Source of the DNA: Aristolochia californica
Lineage: Eukaryota; Streptophyta; Magnoliopsida; Piperales; Aristolochiaceae
Direction: 5' to 3'
Length of the DNA stretch: 64,000 nucleotides
Assembly: GCA_029961685.1 (NCBI GenBank)
Contig: JARWKL010000004.1
Location: forward strand, 19,094,348-19,158,347
Shown here: positions 39,241-50,518 of the stretch, piece by piece
How the letters are laid out: every line of letters starts with the position of its first letter
How positions within the stretch are numbered: the first letter of the stretch is position 1
The notes under the pieces: model-generated
The model's input: the letters and a program-made list of their open reading frames with translations, nothing else
Database searches by the model: none
What the model was told of the DNA's origin: nothing
Position numbers and translations under genes: made by a program

Positions 39241-42200
39241 TTTTTAAAACATGTGTAGAAAAGTCTCTTTCTTATAAAATTCAATGCTATTAGGGTTGAA
39301 CTAGTGAAATTTCCCAAACTTTGATAACAAACTTTTGTAATCATTTGTGGTGTGTGACTAAATTTTCTTGACTTACATTTGTTATTGCTTTAAATTTTTT
39401 CTATACATATACTCTAAAATTTTCATTTTGTTGTGATCTATTTGCCTTTTATCTCTTTTTTTTTTTAACGAGATGAAGGGAAAGTGAAAACTCAAGTTTT
39501 GATTTATGAAAAAAAAGTACACATCTAAAATGGAAATGCACGATGCACAAATGAAGGGAGTGTTAATTACAAAAAGTGTCTGTATTTTTTAGGGATTGTA
39601 AACTCATTTTAGTTTTTATATATCAGGTTTTGCAATCAATGGGAAAAAGGAGGAGGCAGCGGATTTTTAACCGAGTGTTGACTCCCAATCCATAAGTCAT
39701 TCCTTACAAAAATATAGCCCGGTAAGTATGATAAATCACTTTACAATCATCTATGATCGATAGGTTAGGTTTTGTAAAAGGGCAAAATAATGGCTTGTTT
39801 GACTTGGGTAAATATCCCACTATGCGTACACATGAGATTTTAATGTTATTGTCTTTAAAAGATTTGGATCCATAGGTCATTTGCATCTTTAACAGGTTTC
39901 AAGCATGCATATCCATTTTTAAAACCTGTGTAGAAAAATCTCTTTCTTATAAAATTCCTAGCTATTAGGGTTGAACTAGTGGAATTTCCCAAACTTGGAT
40001 AAAAAATCATTAGTGCTCATTTGTGGTGTGTGAATAAATTTTATTACTTAAATTTTTTATTTCTTTAAATTTGTTCCATACATAAAATCTAAAATTTTCA
40101 TTTTGTTGCGGTCTATTTGCCTTCTATCTCTAATTTTTTTTACGAGATGAAGGGAACGTGAAAACTCAAGTTTTGATTTAAGAAAAAATAGTACACATCT
40201 AAAATGGTGATGCACAATGCGCAAATGTAGAGAGTGATAATTCCAAAAAGTGTTTATAATTTTTAGGGATTGTAAACTCTTTTTAGTTTTTATATATCGA
40301 GTTTTGCAATCGTCAGAAAAAATGGGTGGCGGGTGATTTTTAGCATAGTGCAGAGTACCAATACATAAATCATTCCTCACAAAAATATAGCCTTTTACGC
40401 ATGATAAATTATTTTAAAATTATCTATGATCGTTAGGTCAGCTTTTAGTAAATGGGCAAAATAAGGGCTTGTTTCACTCTCGTAAATATCCCACTGCACA
40501 TTGACTTGATAATTTAATGTTTTCTCTTTAACTAGTTTGGATCCATAGTCATTTGCATCTTTAATATGTTTCAAGCATGCATATCCATTTTTTAAAACAG
40601 GTGTAGAAAAATCTCTTTCTTTTAAAATTCCCAGCTATTAGGTTTAAACTAGTGGAATTTCTCGAACTTTGATAACTAAACTTTTTTGTTCATTTGTGGT
40701 GTGTGAATAAATTTTATTTACCCACATTTGTTATTGCTTTAAATTTTTTCCATACATCAACTCTTAAACTTTCATTTTGTTGTGATCAATTTGCCTTTTA
40801 TCTCTTTTTTTTTTTTACGAGATGAAGGGAAAGTGTAAACTCAATTTTTGATTTAAGAAAAAAAAGTACACATCTAAAATGGAAATGCACAACGCACAAA
40901 TGTAGAGAGTGATAATTCAAAAAATTGTCTATAATTTTTTGGGATTGTAAACACTTTTATTTTTTATATATCAAGTTTTACAATCATCAGGAAAAGGGGG
41001 AGTGGGAGGGGGGGGGTTATCGAGTGTTGACTCCCAATGCATAAGTTATTCCATTAAAAAATATAGCCTATTATGCATGATAAATCACTTTACAAGCATC
41101 GATGGTCATTAGGTCTGCTTTTTGTAAATTGGCAAAATAATGGCTTGTTTGACTCGGGTAAATATCCCACCGCATGTTCACTTGAGAATTTAATATTATT
41201 TTCTATAAAAGGTTTGGATCCAGAGGTCATTTGCATCTTTAACATGTTTCAAGCATGCATATCCATTTTTTAAAACATGTGTAGAAAAGTCTCATTCTTA
41301 TAAAATTCAAAGCTATAAGGGTTGAACTAGTGGAATTTCCAAAACTTGCATAAAAAATCTTTTGTGTTCATTTGTGGTGTGTGAATAATTTTTTGTTACT
41401 TACATTTGATATTGCTTTAAATTTTTTCCTTACATAAACTCTAAAATTTTCATTATGTTGTGATCTATTTGCCTTTTATCTCATTTTTTGTATATGAGAT
41501 GAAGGGAAACTAAAAAATCAAGTTTTGATTTAAGAAAAATAAGTACACATCTAAAATGGAAATGCACAATGCACAAATGTAGAGAGTGATAATTCCAAAC
41601 AGTGTTTATAATTTTTAGGGATTGTAAACTCTTTTTAGTATTTATATTTCAGGTTTTGCAATCGTCGTGAAAAGGGGGAGGTGGGGAAATTTTGACCGAG
41701 TGTTGACTTCCAATCCAAAAGTAATTCCTTACAAAAATATAGCCTGTTACGTATGATACGCATGATAAATCACTTTACAATCATCAATGATCGTTAGGTC
41801 TGCTTTTTGTAAATGGGCAAAATAAAGGCATGTTTGACTCGGGTAAATATCCCATGGCACGTTCACTTGAGAATTTAATGTTATTCTTTTTAAAAGGTTT
41901 GGATCCATTGGTCATTTGAATCTTTAACATGTTCCAAGCTTGCATATCCATTTTTAAAACATGTGTGGAAAAATCTCTTTCTTATAAAATTCCAAGCTAT
42001 TAGGGTTGAACTTGCGGAATTTCCCAAACTCGGATAACAAAACTTTTGTGTTCATTTTTGGTGTGTGAATAAATTTTCTTTACTTACATTTTTTTTTGCT
42101 TTAAATTTTTTCCTTACATAAACTCTAAAATTTTCTTTTTGTTGTGATCTATTTGCCTTTTATCTCTTTTTTTGTTTACGAGATGATGGCAAAGTGAAAA

Positions 42201-43739
42201 TTCAAGTTTTGATTTAAGAAAAACAGTACACATCTAAAATGGAAATGCACAAAGCACAAATGTAGAGAATGATAATTTAAAAAAGTGTTTGTAATTTGTA
42301 GGGATTGTAAACTCTTTTTAGTTTTTATATATCTGGTTTTGCAATCCTTGATAAAAGGGGAGGCGGGGGATTTTTAACCGAGTGTTGACTCCCAATCCAT
42401 AAGTCATTGCTTACAAAAATATAGCACGTTACGCATGATAAATAACTTTAAAATCATCTATGATCGATCAGCTTTTCGTAAATGGATAAAATAATGGCTT
42501 GTTTGTCTCTGGTAAATATCCCACCGCACATTCACTTGAGAATTTAATGTTATTCTCTGTAAAAGGTTTGGATCCATAGGACATTTGCATCTTTAACTTG
42601 TTTCAAGCAAGCTTATCCATTTTTTAAAACATGTGTTGAAAAAACTCTTTCTTGTAAAATTCCAAGCAATTAGGGTTGAACTAATGGAATTTCCCAAACT
42701 CAGATAACAAGACTTTTATTTATGTTCATTTGTGGTGTGTGAATAAATTTTCTTTACTTACATTTTTTATTGCTTTAAATTTCTTTCGTATATAAACTCT
42801 AAAATTTTCATTTTGTAGTGATCTATTTGACTTTTATCTTTTTTTTTTTTTTGTTTACAAGATGAAGCGAAAGTGAAAAATCAAGATTTGAATTAAGAAA
42901 AAAAAGTACACATTTAAAACGGAAATGAACAATGCACAAATGTAGAGAGTGATACTTCCAAACGTGTCTTTAATTTTTAGGGTTTGTAAACTATTTTTAG
43001 TTTTTATATATCAGGTTTTGCAATCGTCAGGAAAAGGGGGAGGCGGCGAAATTTTAATCGAGTGTTGACACCCAATCCATAAGTCATTCCTTACAAAAAT
43101 ATAGCCCTTTACATATGATTAATCACTTTACAATCATCTATGATCGTAAAGATAGCTTTTTGTAAATGGGCAAAATAAAGGCTTGTTTGACCCGGGTAAA
43201 TATCCCACCTCATGTTCACTTGAGAATTTAATGTTATTCTCTTTAAAAGGTTTTTATCCTTATATCATTTGCATCTTTAACATGTTTCAAGCATGCATAT
43301 CCATTTTTTAAAACATGTGCAGAAAAATCTCTTTCTTATAAAATTCCAAGTTATTAGGGTTGAACTAGTGGAATGTCCCAAACTCGGATAACACAACTTT
43401 TGTGTTCATTGGTGGTGTATGAATAAATTTTTGTTACTTACATTTGTGATTGCTTTAAATTTTTTCCTTACATAAACTCTAAAATTTTTATTTTGTTGTG
43501 ATCTATTTGCGTTTTATCTCTTTTTATGTTTACGAGACTATGGGATAGTGAAAACTCAAGTTTTGATTTAAGAAAAAAAAGTACAGATATAAAATGGAAA
43601 TGCACAACGGAAAAATGTAGAGAGTAATAATTCCAAAAAGTATCTGTAATTTTTAGGGATTGTAAACTCTTTTTAGTTTTTATAATTCAGGTTTTCCAAT
43701 CGTCGGGAAAAGGGGAGGCGGGGGACTTTTAACCGAGTG
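39005..43739. repeat. Heptamer higher-order repeat, copy 1 (A-B-C-D-E-F-G)
   Basis: Landmarks are A 39005, B 39678, C 40351, D 41027, E 41703, F 42385 and G 43065; the copy length is 4735 bp. Type signatures: A has TTTTGTAATCATTTG and CTATACATATACTC; B has GCCCGGTAAGTATGATAAAT and AACAGGTTTC; C has GGGTGGCGGG, GAGTACCAATACATAAATC and TTGACTTGATAATTTAATG; D has a G-run then TTATCGAGTGTTGAC and ATTCCATTAAAAAATATAGCC; E has GGTGGGGAAATTTTGACCG and an 11-bp doubling around ATGATACGCATGAT; F has TATAGCACGTTACGC and ATAACTTTAAAATC; G has CGAAATTTTAATCG and GTTGACACCC. Clear similarity to the other A units starts only at about 39240. Confidence 0.88.
41008..41016 (+). repeat. Poly-G tract, 9 bases, in D monomer
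   Basis: At the G-rich box of this D unit the usual GGGGGATTTTT is replaced by AGTGGGA, then nine G, then TTATCGAGTG. This is the shortest and probably the ancestral state of the tract seen in later D copies. Confidence 0.85.
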
Positions 43740-45702
43740 TTGAATCCCAATCCATAAGTCATTCCTTACAAAAATATAGCCCTTTACGCATGATAAATCT
43801 ATTTACAATCATCTATGATCGGTAGGTCAGCTTTTTGTAAATGGGCAAAATAATGGCTTGTTTGACTCGGGTAAATATCCCACCACACGCTCACTTGAGA
43901 ATTTAATGTTATTCTCTTTAAATGGTTTGGATCCATTGGTCATTTGCATCTTTAACATGTTTCAAGCTTGCATAACCATTTTTTAAAATATGTGTAGAAA
44001 AGTCTCTTTCTTATAAAAGTCAAAGCTATTAGGGTTGAACTAGTGAAATTTGCCAAACTTTGATAACAAACTTTTGTAATCATTTGTGGTGTGTGAATAA
44101 ATTTTCGTGACTTACATTTGTTATTGCTTTAAAATTTTTCTATACATATACTCTAAAATTTTCATTTTGTTGTGATCTATTTGCCTTGTATCTCTTTTTT
44201 TGTTAACGAGATGAAGGGAAAGTGAAAACTCAAGTTTTGATTTATGAAAAAAAAAGTACTAATCTAAAATGGAAATGCACGATGCACAAATGAAGGGAGT
44301 GTTAATTATAAAAAGTGTCTGTAATTTTTAGGGTTTGTAAACTCATTTTAGTTTTTATATATCAGGTTTTGCAATCGTCGGGAAAAAGGGGGAGGCAGCG
44401 GATTTTTAACCGAGTTTTGACTCCCAATCCATAAGTCATTCCTTAAAAAAATATTGCCCGGTAAGTATGATAAATCACTTTACAATCATCTATGATCGAT
44501 AGGTCAGGTTTTGTAAAGGGGCAAAATAATGGCTTGTTTGACTCGGGTAAATGTCCCACTGCGCGTACAGTTGAGATTTTAATGTTATTGTCTTTAAAAG
44601 ATTTGGATCCATAGGTCATTTGCATCTTTAACAGGTTTCAAGCATGCATATCCATTCTTAAAACCTGTTTAGAAAAATCTCTTTCTTATAAAATTCCCAA
44701 ACTTGGATAAAAAATCTTTTGTGTTCATTTGTGGTGTGTGAATAAATTTCATTACTTAAATTTTTTATTGCTTTAAATTTTTTCCATACATAAACTCTAA
44801 AATTTTCATTTTGTTACGGTCTATTTGCCTTTTATCTCTAATTTTTTTTTCGAGAAGAAGGGAACGTGAAAACTCAAGTTTTGATTTAAGGAAAAATAGT
44901 ACACATCTAAAATGGTGATGCACAATGCACAAATGTAGAGATTGATAATTCCAAAAGTGTCTGTAATTTTTAGCGATTTTAAACTCTATTTATTTTTTAT
45001 ATATCAGGTTTTGCAATCATCAGAAAAAATGGGTGGCGGGGGATTTTTAACGTAGTGCTGAGTACCAATACATAAATCATTCCTCAAAAATATAGCCCGT
45101 TACACATGATAAATTATTTTAAAATCATCTATGATCGTTAGGTCAGCTTTTAGTAAATGGGCAAAATAAGGGCTTGTTTGACTATGGTAAATATCCCACC
45201 GCACATTGACTTGATAATTTAATGTTTTCTCTTTAACTGGTTTGGATCCATAGGTCATTTGCATCTTTAAAATGTTTCAAGCATGCATATCCATTTTTTA
45301 AAACAGGTGTAGAAAAATCTCTTTCTTTTAAAATTCCAAGCTATTAGGTTTGAACTAGTGGAATTGCTCAAACTCTGATAACAAAACTTTTTCGTTCATT
45401 TGTGGTGTGTGAATAAATTTTATTTACTTAAATTTGTTATTGCTTTAAATTTTTTCCACACATCAACTCTTAAACTTTCATTTCGTTGTGATCAATTTGC
45501 CTTTTATCTCTTTTTTTTTTTTACGAGATGAAGGGAAAGTGTAAACTCAATTTTTGATTTAAGAAAAAAAAGTACACATCTAAAATGGAAATGCACAACG
45601 CACAAATGTAGAGAGTGATAATTCGAAAAATTTTCTGTAATTTTTGGGGATTGTAAACTCTTTTTATTTTTTATATATCAAGTTTTGCAATCATCAGGAA
45701 AA

Positions 45703-45722
45703 GGGTGTGTGTGTGTGTGCGT

Positions 45723-45752
<30 letters not shown>
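45703..45752 (+). repeat. GT microsatellite plus 30-base poly-G tract
   Basis: A short GT run (about 45705-45719, then CGT) is followed by 30 consecutive G at 45723-45752, then TTATCGAGTG. It lies exactly where the 9-G tract lies in the D unit of copy 1. A run this long can fold as a G-quadruplex on the plus strand and is prone to slippage. The printed length may also reflect sequencing error. Confidence 0.9.
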
Positions 45753-45755
<3 letters not shown>

Positions 45756-47113
45756 TCGAGTGTTGACTCCCAATCCATAAGTTATTCCATTAAAAAATAT
45801 AGCCTATTATGCATGATAAATCACTTTACAATCATCTATGGTCATTTGGTCTGCTTTTTTTAAATTGGCATAATAATAGCTTGTTTGACTCGGGTAAATA
45901 TCCCACCGCATGTTCACTTGAGAATTTAATGTTATTTTCTTCAAAAGGTTTGGATCCAGAGGTCATTTGCATCTTTAACATGTCTCAAGCATGCATATCC
46001 ATTTTTTAAAACATGCGTAGAAAAGTCTCATTCTCATAAAATTCAAAGCTATAAGGGTTGAACTAGTGGAATTTCAAAACTTGCAAAACAAACCTTTTCT
46101 GTTCATTTGTGGTGTGTGAATAAATTTTCGTTACTTACATTAGATATTGCTTTAAATTTTTTCCTTACATAAACTCTAAAATTTTCATTTTGTTGTGATC
46201 TATTTGCCTTCTATATCTTTTTTTGTATACGAGATGAAGGGAAACTAAAAACTCAAGTTTTGATTTAAGAAAAATAAGTACACATCTAAAATGGAAATGC
46301 ACAATGCACAAATGTAGAGAGAGATAATTCAAAACAGTGTTTGTAATTTGTAAGGATTGTAAAATCTTTTTAGTATTTATATATCAGGTTTTGCAATCGT
46401 CGCGAAAAGGGTGAGGTGGGGAAATTTTGACCGAGTGTTGACTCCCAATCCATAAGTAATTCCTTACAAAAATATAGCCTGTTACGCATGATACGCATTA
46501 TAAATCACTTTACAATCATCAATGATCGTTAGGTCTGCTTTTTGTAAATGGGCAAAATATAGCCATGTTTGACTCGGGTAAATATCCCATGGCACGTTCA
46601 CTTGAGAATTTAATGTTATTCTATTTAAAAGGTTTGGATCCATTGGTCATTTGCATCTTTAACATGTTCCAAGCATGCATATCCATTTTTAAAACATGTG
46701 TGGAAAAATCTCTTTCTTATAAAATTCCAAGGGTTAAACTTGTGGAATTTCCCAAACTCGGATAACAAAACTTTTGTGTTCATTTTTGGTGTGTGAATAA
46801 ATTTTCTTTACTTACATTTGTTTTTGCTTTAAATTTTTTCCTTACATACACTCTAAAATTTTCTTTTTGTTGTGATCTATTTGCCTTTTATCTCTTTTTT
46901 TGTTTACAAGATGATGGCAAAGTGAAAATTCAAGTTTTGATTTAACAAAAAAAGTACACATCTAAAATGGAAATGCACAAAGCACAAATGTAGAGAATGA
47001 TAATTTAAAAACGTGTTTGTAATTTTTAGGGATTGTAAACTCTTTTTAGTTTTTATATATCAGGTTTTGCAATCCTTGGGAAAAGGGGGATGCGGAGGAT
47101 TTTTAACCGAGTG

Positions 47114-47783
47114 TTGACTCCCAATCCATAAGTCATTCCTTAAAAAAATATAGCACGTTATGCATTGTGAATAACTTTAAAATCATCTATGATCATTAGC
47201 TCAGCTTTTAGTAAATGGGCAAAATAATGGCTTCTTTGACTTTGGTAAATATCCCACCACACATTGACTTGATAATTTAATGTTTTCTCTTTAAAGGTTT
47301 GGATCCATAGGTCATTTGCATCTTTAATATGTTTCAAGCATGCATATCCATTTTTTAAAATAGGTGTAGAAAAATCTCTTTCTTTTAAAATTTCAAGCTA
47401 TTAGGTTTGAACTAGTGGAATTTCTCAAACTCTGATAACAAAACTTTTTTGTTCATTTGTGGTGTGTGATAAAATTTTATTTACTTACATTTGTTATTGC
47501 TTTAAATTTTTTCCACACATCAACTCTTAAACTTTCATTTTGTTGTGATCAATTTGCCTTTTATCTTTTTTTTTTTTTTTTTACGAGATGAAGGGAAAGT
47601 GTAAACTCAATTTTTTATTTAAGAAAAAAAATACACATCCAAAATGGAAATGCAGAACGCACAAATGTAGAGAGTGATAATTCGAAAAAATTTCTGTAAT
47701 TTTTTGGGATTGTGAACTCTTTTTATTTTTTATATATCAAGTTTTGCAATCATCAGGAAAAGGGTGTGTGTGTGTGTGTGGGT

Positions 47784-47827
<44 letters not shown>

Positions 47828-47834
47828 TCGAGTG
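47114..47834. repeat. F/C hybrid monomer (recombination product)
   Basis: The left end is type F (TATAGCACGTTATGC, ATAACTTTAAAATC). The rest is type C (CAGCTTTTAGTAAATGGGC, CATTGACTTGATAATTT, CATCAACTCTTAAACTTTC). The switch lies in TTTAAAATCATCTATGATC at about 47176-47194, a block common to both types. The unit also carries a 17-T run at 47566-47582 before ACGAGATG. Its 721-bp interval is explained by the long poly-G tract at its end. Confidence 0.85.
47764..47824 (+). repeat. GT microsatellite plus 41-base poly-G tract
   Basis: The GT run at 47764-47780 is followed by GGT and then 41 consecutive G at 47784-47824, then TTATCGAGTG. This is the longest homopolymer in the window. The short open frame across it would encode a polyglycine run and is not a gene. 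Confidence 0.9.
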
Positions 47835-50058
47835 TTGACTCCCAATCCATAAGTTATTCCATTAAAAAATATAGCCTATTATGCATGATAAATCACTTTA
47901 CAATCATCTATGGTCATTTGGTCTGCTTTTTGTAAATTGGCAAAATAATAGCTATTTTGACTCGGGTAAATATCCCACCGCATGTTCATTTGAGAATTTA
48001 ATGTTAATTTCTTTAAAAGGTTTGGATCAATGCATCTTTAACATGTTTCAAGCATGCATATCCATTTTTTAAAACATGTGTAGAAAAGTCTCATTCTCAT
48101 AAAATTCAAAGCTATAAGGGTTGAACTAGTGGAATTTCCAAAACTTGCATAACAAACCTTTTGTGTTCATTTGTGGTGTGTGAATAAATTTTCGTTACTT
48201 ACATTTGATATTGCTTTAAATTTTTTCCTTACATAAAATCTAAAATTTTCATTTTGTTGTGATCTATTTGCCTTTTATCTCTTTTTTTGTATACGGGATG
48301 AAGGGAAACTAAAAACTCAAGTTTTGATTTAAGAAAAATAAGTACACATCTAAAATGGAAATGCACAATGCACAAATGTAGAGAGAGATAATTCCAAACG
48401 GTGTTTGTAATTTTTAGGGATTGTAAACTATTTTTAGTATTTATATATCAGGTTTTGCAATGGTCACGAAAAGGCGGAGGTGGGGAAATTTTGACCGAGT
48501 GTTGACTCCCTTACAAAAATATAGCCTGTTACGCATGATACACATGATAAATCACTTTACAATCATCAATGATCGTTAAGTGTGCTTTTTGTAAATGGGC
48601 AAAATAAAGCCATGTTTGACTCGGGTAAATATCCCATGGCACGTTCACTTGAGAATTTAATGTTATTCTATTTAAAAGGTTTGGATCCATTGGTCATTTG
48701 CATCTTTAACATGTTCCAAGCATGCATATCCATTTTTAAAACATGTGTGGAAAAATCTCTTTCTTATAAAATTTCAAGGTATTAGGGTTGAACTTGTGGA
48801 ATTTCCAAACTCGGATAACAAAACTTTTGTGTTCATTTTTGGTGTGTGAATAAATTTTATTCACTTACATTTGCTTTTGCTTTAAATTTTTTCCTTACAT
48901 AAACTCTAAAATTTTCTTTTTGTTGTGATCTATTTGCCTTTTATCTCTTTTTTTGTTTACGAGATGATGGCAAAGTGAAAATTCAAGTTTTGATTTAAGA
49001 AAAAAAGTACACATCTAAAATGGAAATGCACAAAGCACAAATGTAGAGAATGATAATTTAAAAAAGTGTTTGTAATTTGTAGGGATTGTAAACTCTTTTT
49101 AGTTTTTATATATTAGGTTTTGCAATCCTTGGGAAAAGTGGGAGGCGGGGGATTTTTAACCGAGTGTTGACTCCCAATCCTTAAGTCATTCCTTAAAAAA
49201 ATATAGCACGTTACGCATGATAAATAACTTTAAAATCATCTATGATCGTTAGGTTAGCTTTTGGTAAATGGATAAAATAATGGTTTGTTTGTCTCGGGTA
49301 AATATCCCACAACACATTCACTTGAGAATTTAATGTTATTCTCTTTAAAAGGTTTGGATCCATGGGACATTTGCATCTTTAACTTGTTTCAAGCAACCAT
49401 ATCCATTTTTTAAAACATGTGTTGAAAAAACTCTTTCTTATAAAATTCCAAGCAATTAGGGTTGAACTAATGGAATTTCCCAAACTCGGATAACAAGACT
49501 TTTATGTTCATTTGTGGTGTGTGAATAAATTTTCTTTACATACATTTTTTATTGCTTTAAATTTCTTCCGTATATAAACTCTAAAATTTTCATTTTGTAG
49601 TGATCTATTTGAATTTTATCTTTATTTTTTTGTTTACAAGATGAAGCGAAAGTGAAAACTAGAGATTTGAATTAAGAAAAAAAAGTACACATTTAAAATG
49701 GAAATGAACAATGCACAAATTTGGAGAGTGATAATTCTAAACGTGTCTTTAATTTTTAGGGTTTGTAAACTATTTTTAGTTTTTATATATCAAGTTTTGC
49801 AATCGTCAGGAAAAGGGGGAGGCAGCGGAATTTTAACCGAGTGTTGACACCCAATCCATAAGTCATTCCTTACAAAAATGTAGCCCGTTACACATGATTA
49901 ATCACTTTACAATCATCTATGATCGAACAGATAGCTTTTTATAAATGGGCAAAATAAAGCCTTGTTTGACCCGGGTAAATATCCTACCTCATGTTCACTT
50001 GAGAATTTAGTGTTATTCTCTTTAAAAGGTTTTTATCCACATATCATTTGCATCTTTA

Positions 50059-50097
50059 ACATGTTTCAAGCATGCATATCCATTTTTTAAAACATGT
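50059..50097. repeat. Representative conserved dyad of the monomer
   Basis: ACATGTTT (50059-50066) and its reverse complement AAACATGT (50090-50097) flank a 23-base loop that itself contains the palindrome GCATGC and an ATGCAT. The same arrangement recurs in most units of all three zones, with occasional substitutions. A hairpin or cruciform could form. The site is given for one monomer as a model of the rest. Confidence 0.75.
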
Positions 50098-50518
50098 GTA
50101 GAAAAATCTCTTTCTTATAAAATTCCAAGCTATTAGGGTTGAACTAGTGGAATGTCCCAAACTCGGATAACACAACTTTTGTGTTCATTGGTGGTGTATG
50201 AATAAATTTTTGTTACTTACATTTGTGATTGCTTTAAATTTTTTCCTTACATAAACTCTAAAATTTTCATTTTGTTGTGATCTATTTGCGTTTTATCTCT
50301 TTTTATGTTTACGAGACTATGGGATAGTGAAAACTCAAGTTTTGATTTAAGAAAAAAAAGTACACATATAAAATGGAAATGCACAATGGTAAAATGTAGA
50401 GAGTGATAATTCCAAAAAGTATCTGTAATTTTTAGGGATTGTAAACTTTTTTTAGTTTTTATACTTCAGGTTTTACAATCGTGGGGAAAAGGGGAGGCGG
50501 GGGACTTTTAACCGAGTG

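Larger units (their letters stand above)
45763..47834. repeat. 2072-bp internal duplication unit (D-E-F/C)
   Basis: D and E at 45763 and 46438 recur as D and E at 47835 and 48502, with offsets 2072 and 2064; most of the difference comes from deletion and poly-G length. The unit is closed by a hybrid monomer that lets C lead into D a second time. Shared private variants include GGTCATTTGGTCTGC in D and ATCCCATGGCACG in E. Confidence 0.85.
43740..50518. repeat. Heptamer higher-order repeat, copy 2, with internal duplication
   Basis: Order is A 43740, B 44417, C 45058, D 45763, E 46438, F/C hybrid 47114, D 47835, E 48502, F 49167, G 49844; total 6779 bp. Removing the 2072-bp D-E-F/C block leaves the seven-unit order of copy 1. 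B at 44417 is 641 bp because 31 bases are missing near 44695 between two TTCC repeats. E at 48502 lacks about 17 bases right after the landmark (GACTCCCTTACAAAA). Copies 2 and 3 resemble each other more than either resembles copy 1; for example, B of copies 2 and 3 share AATGTCCCACTGCGCGTACAG. Confidence 0.87.

Noticed and set aside
41740..41770. Doubled ATGATACGCATGAT in E monomers as a possible binding site
   Set aside because: It is a simple 11-bp tandem doubling shared by E units through common descent; nothing else suggests function.
47744..47935. Open frame with a polyglycine run
   Set aside because: The glycine run is just the 41-base G homopolymer read in frame; the flanks are ordinary D-monomer sequence.
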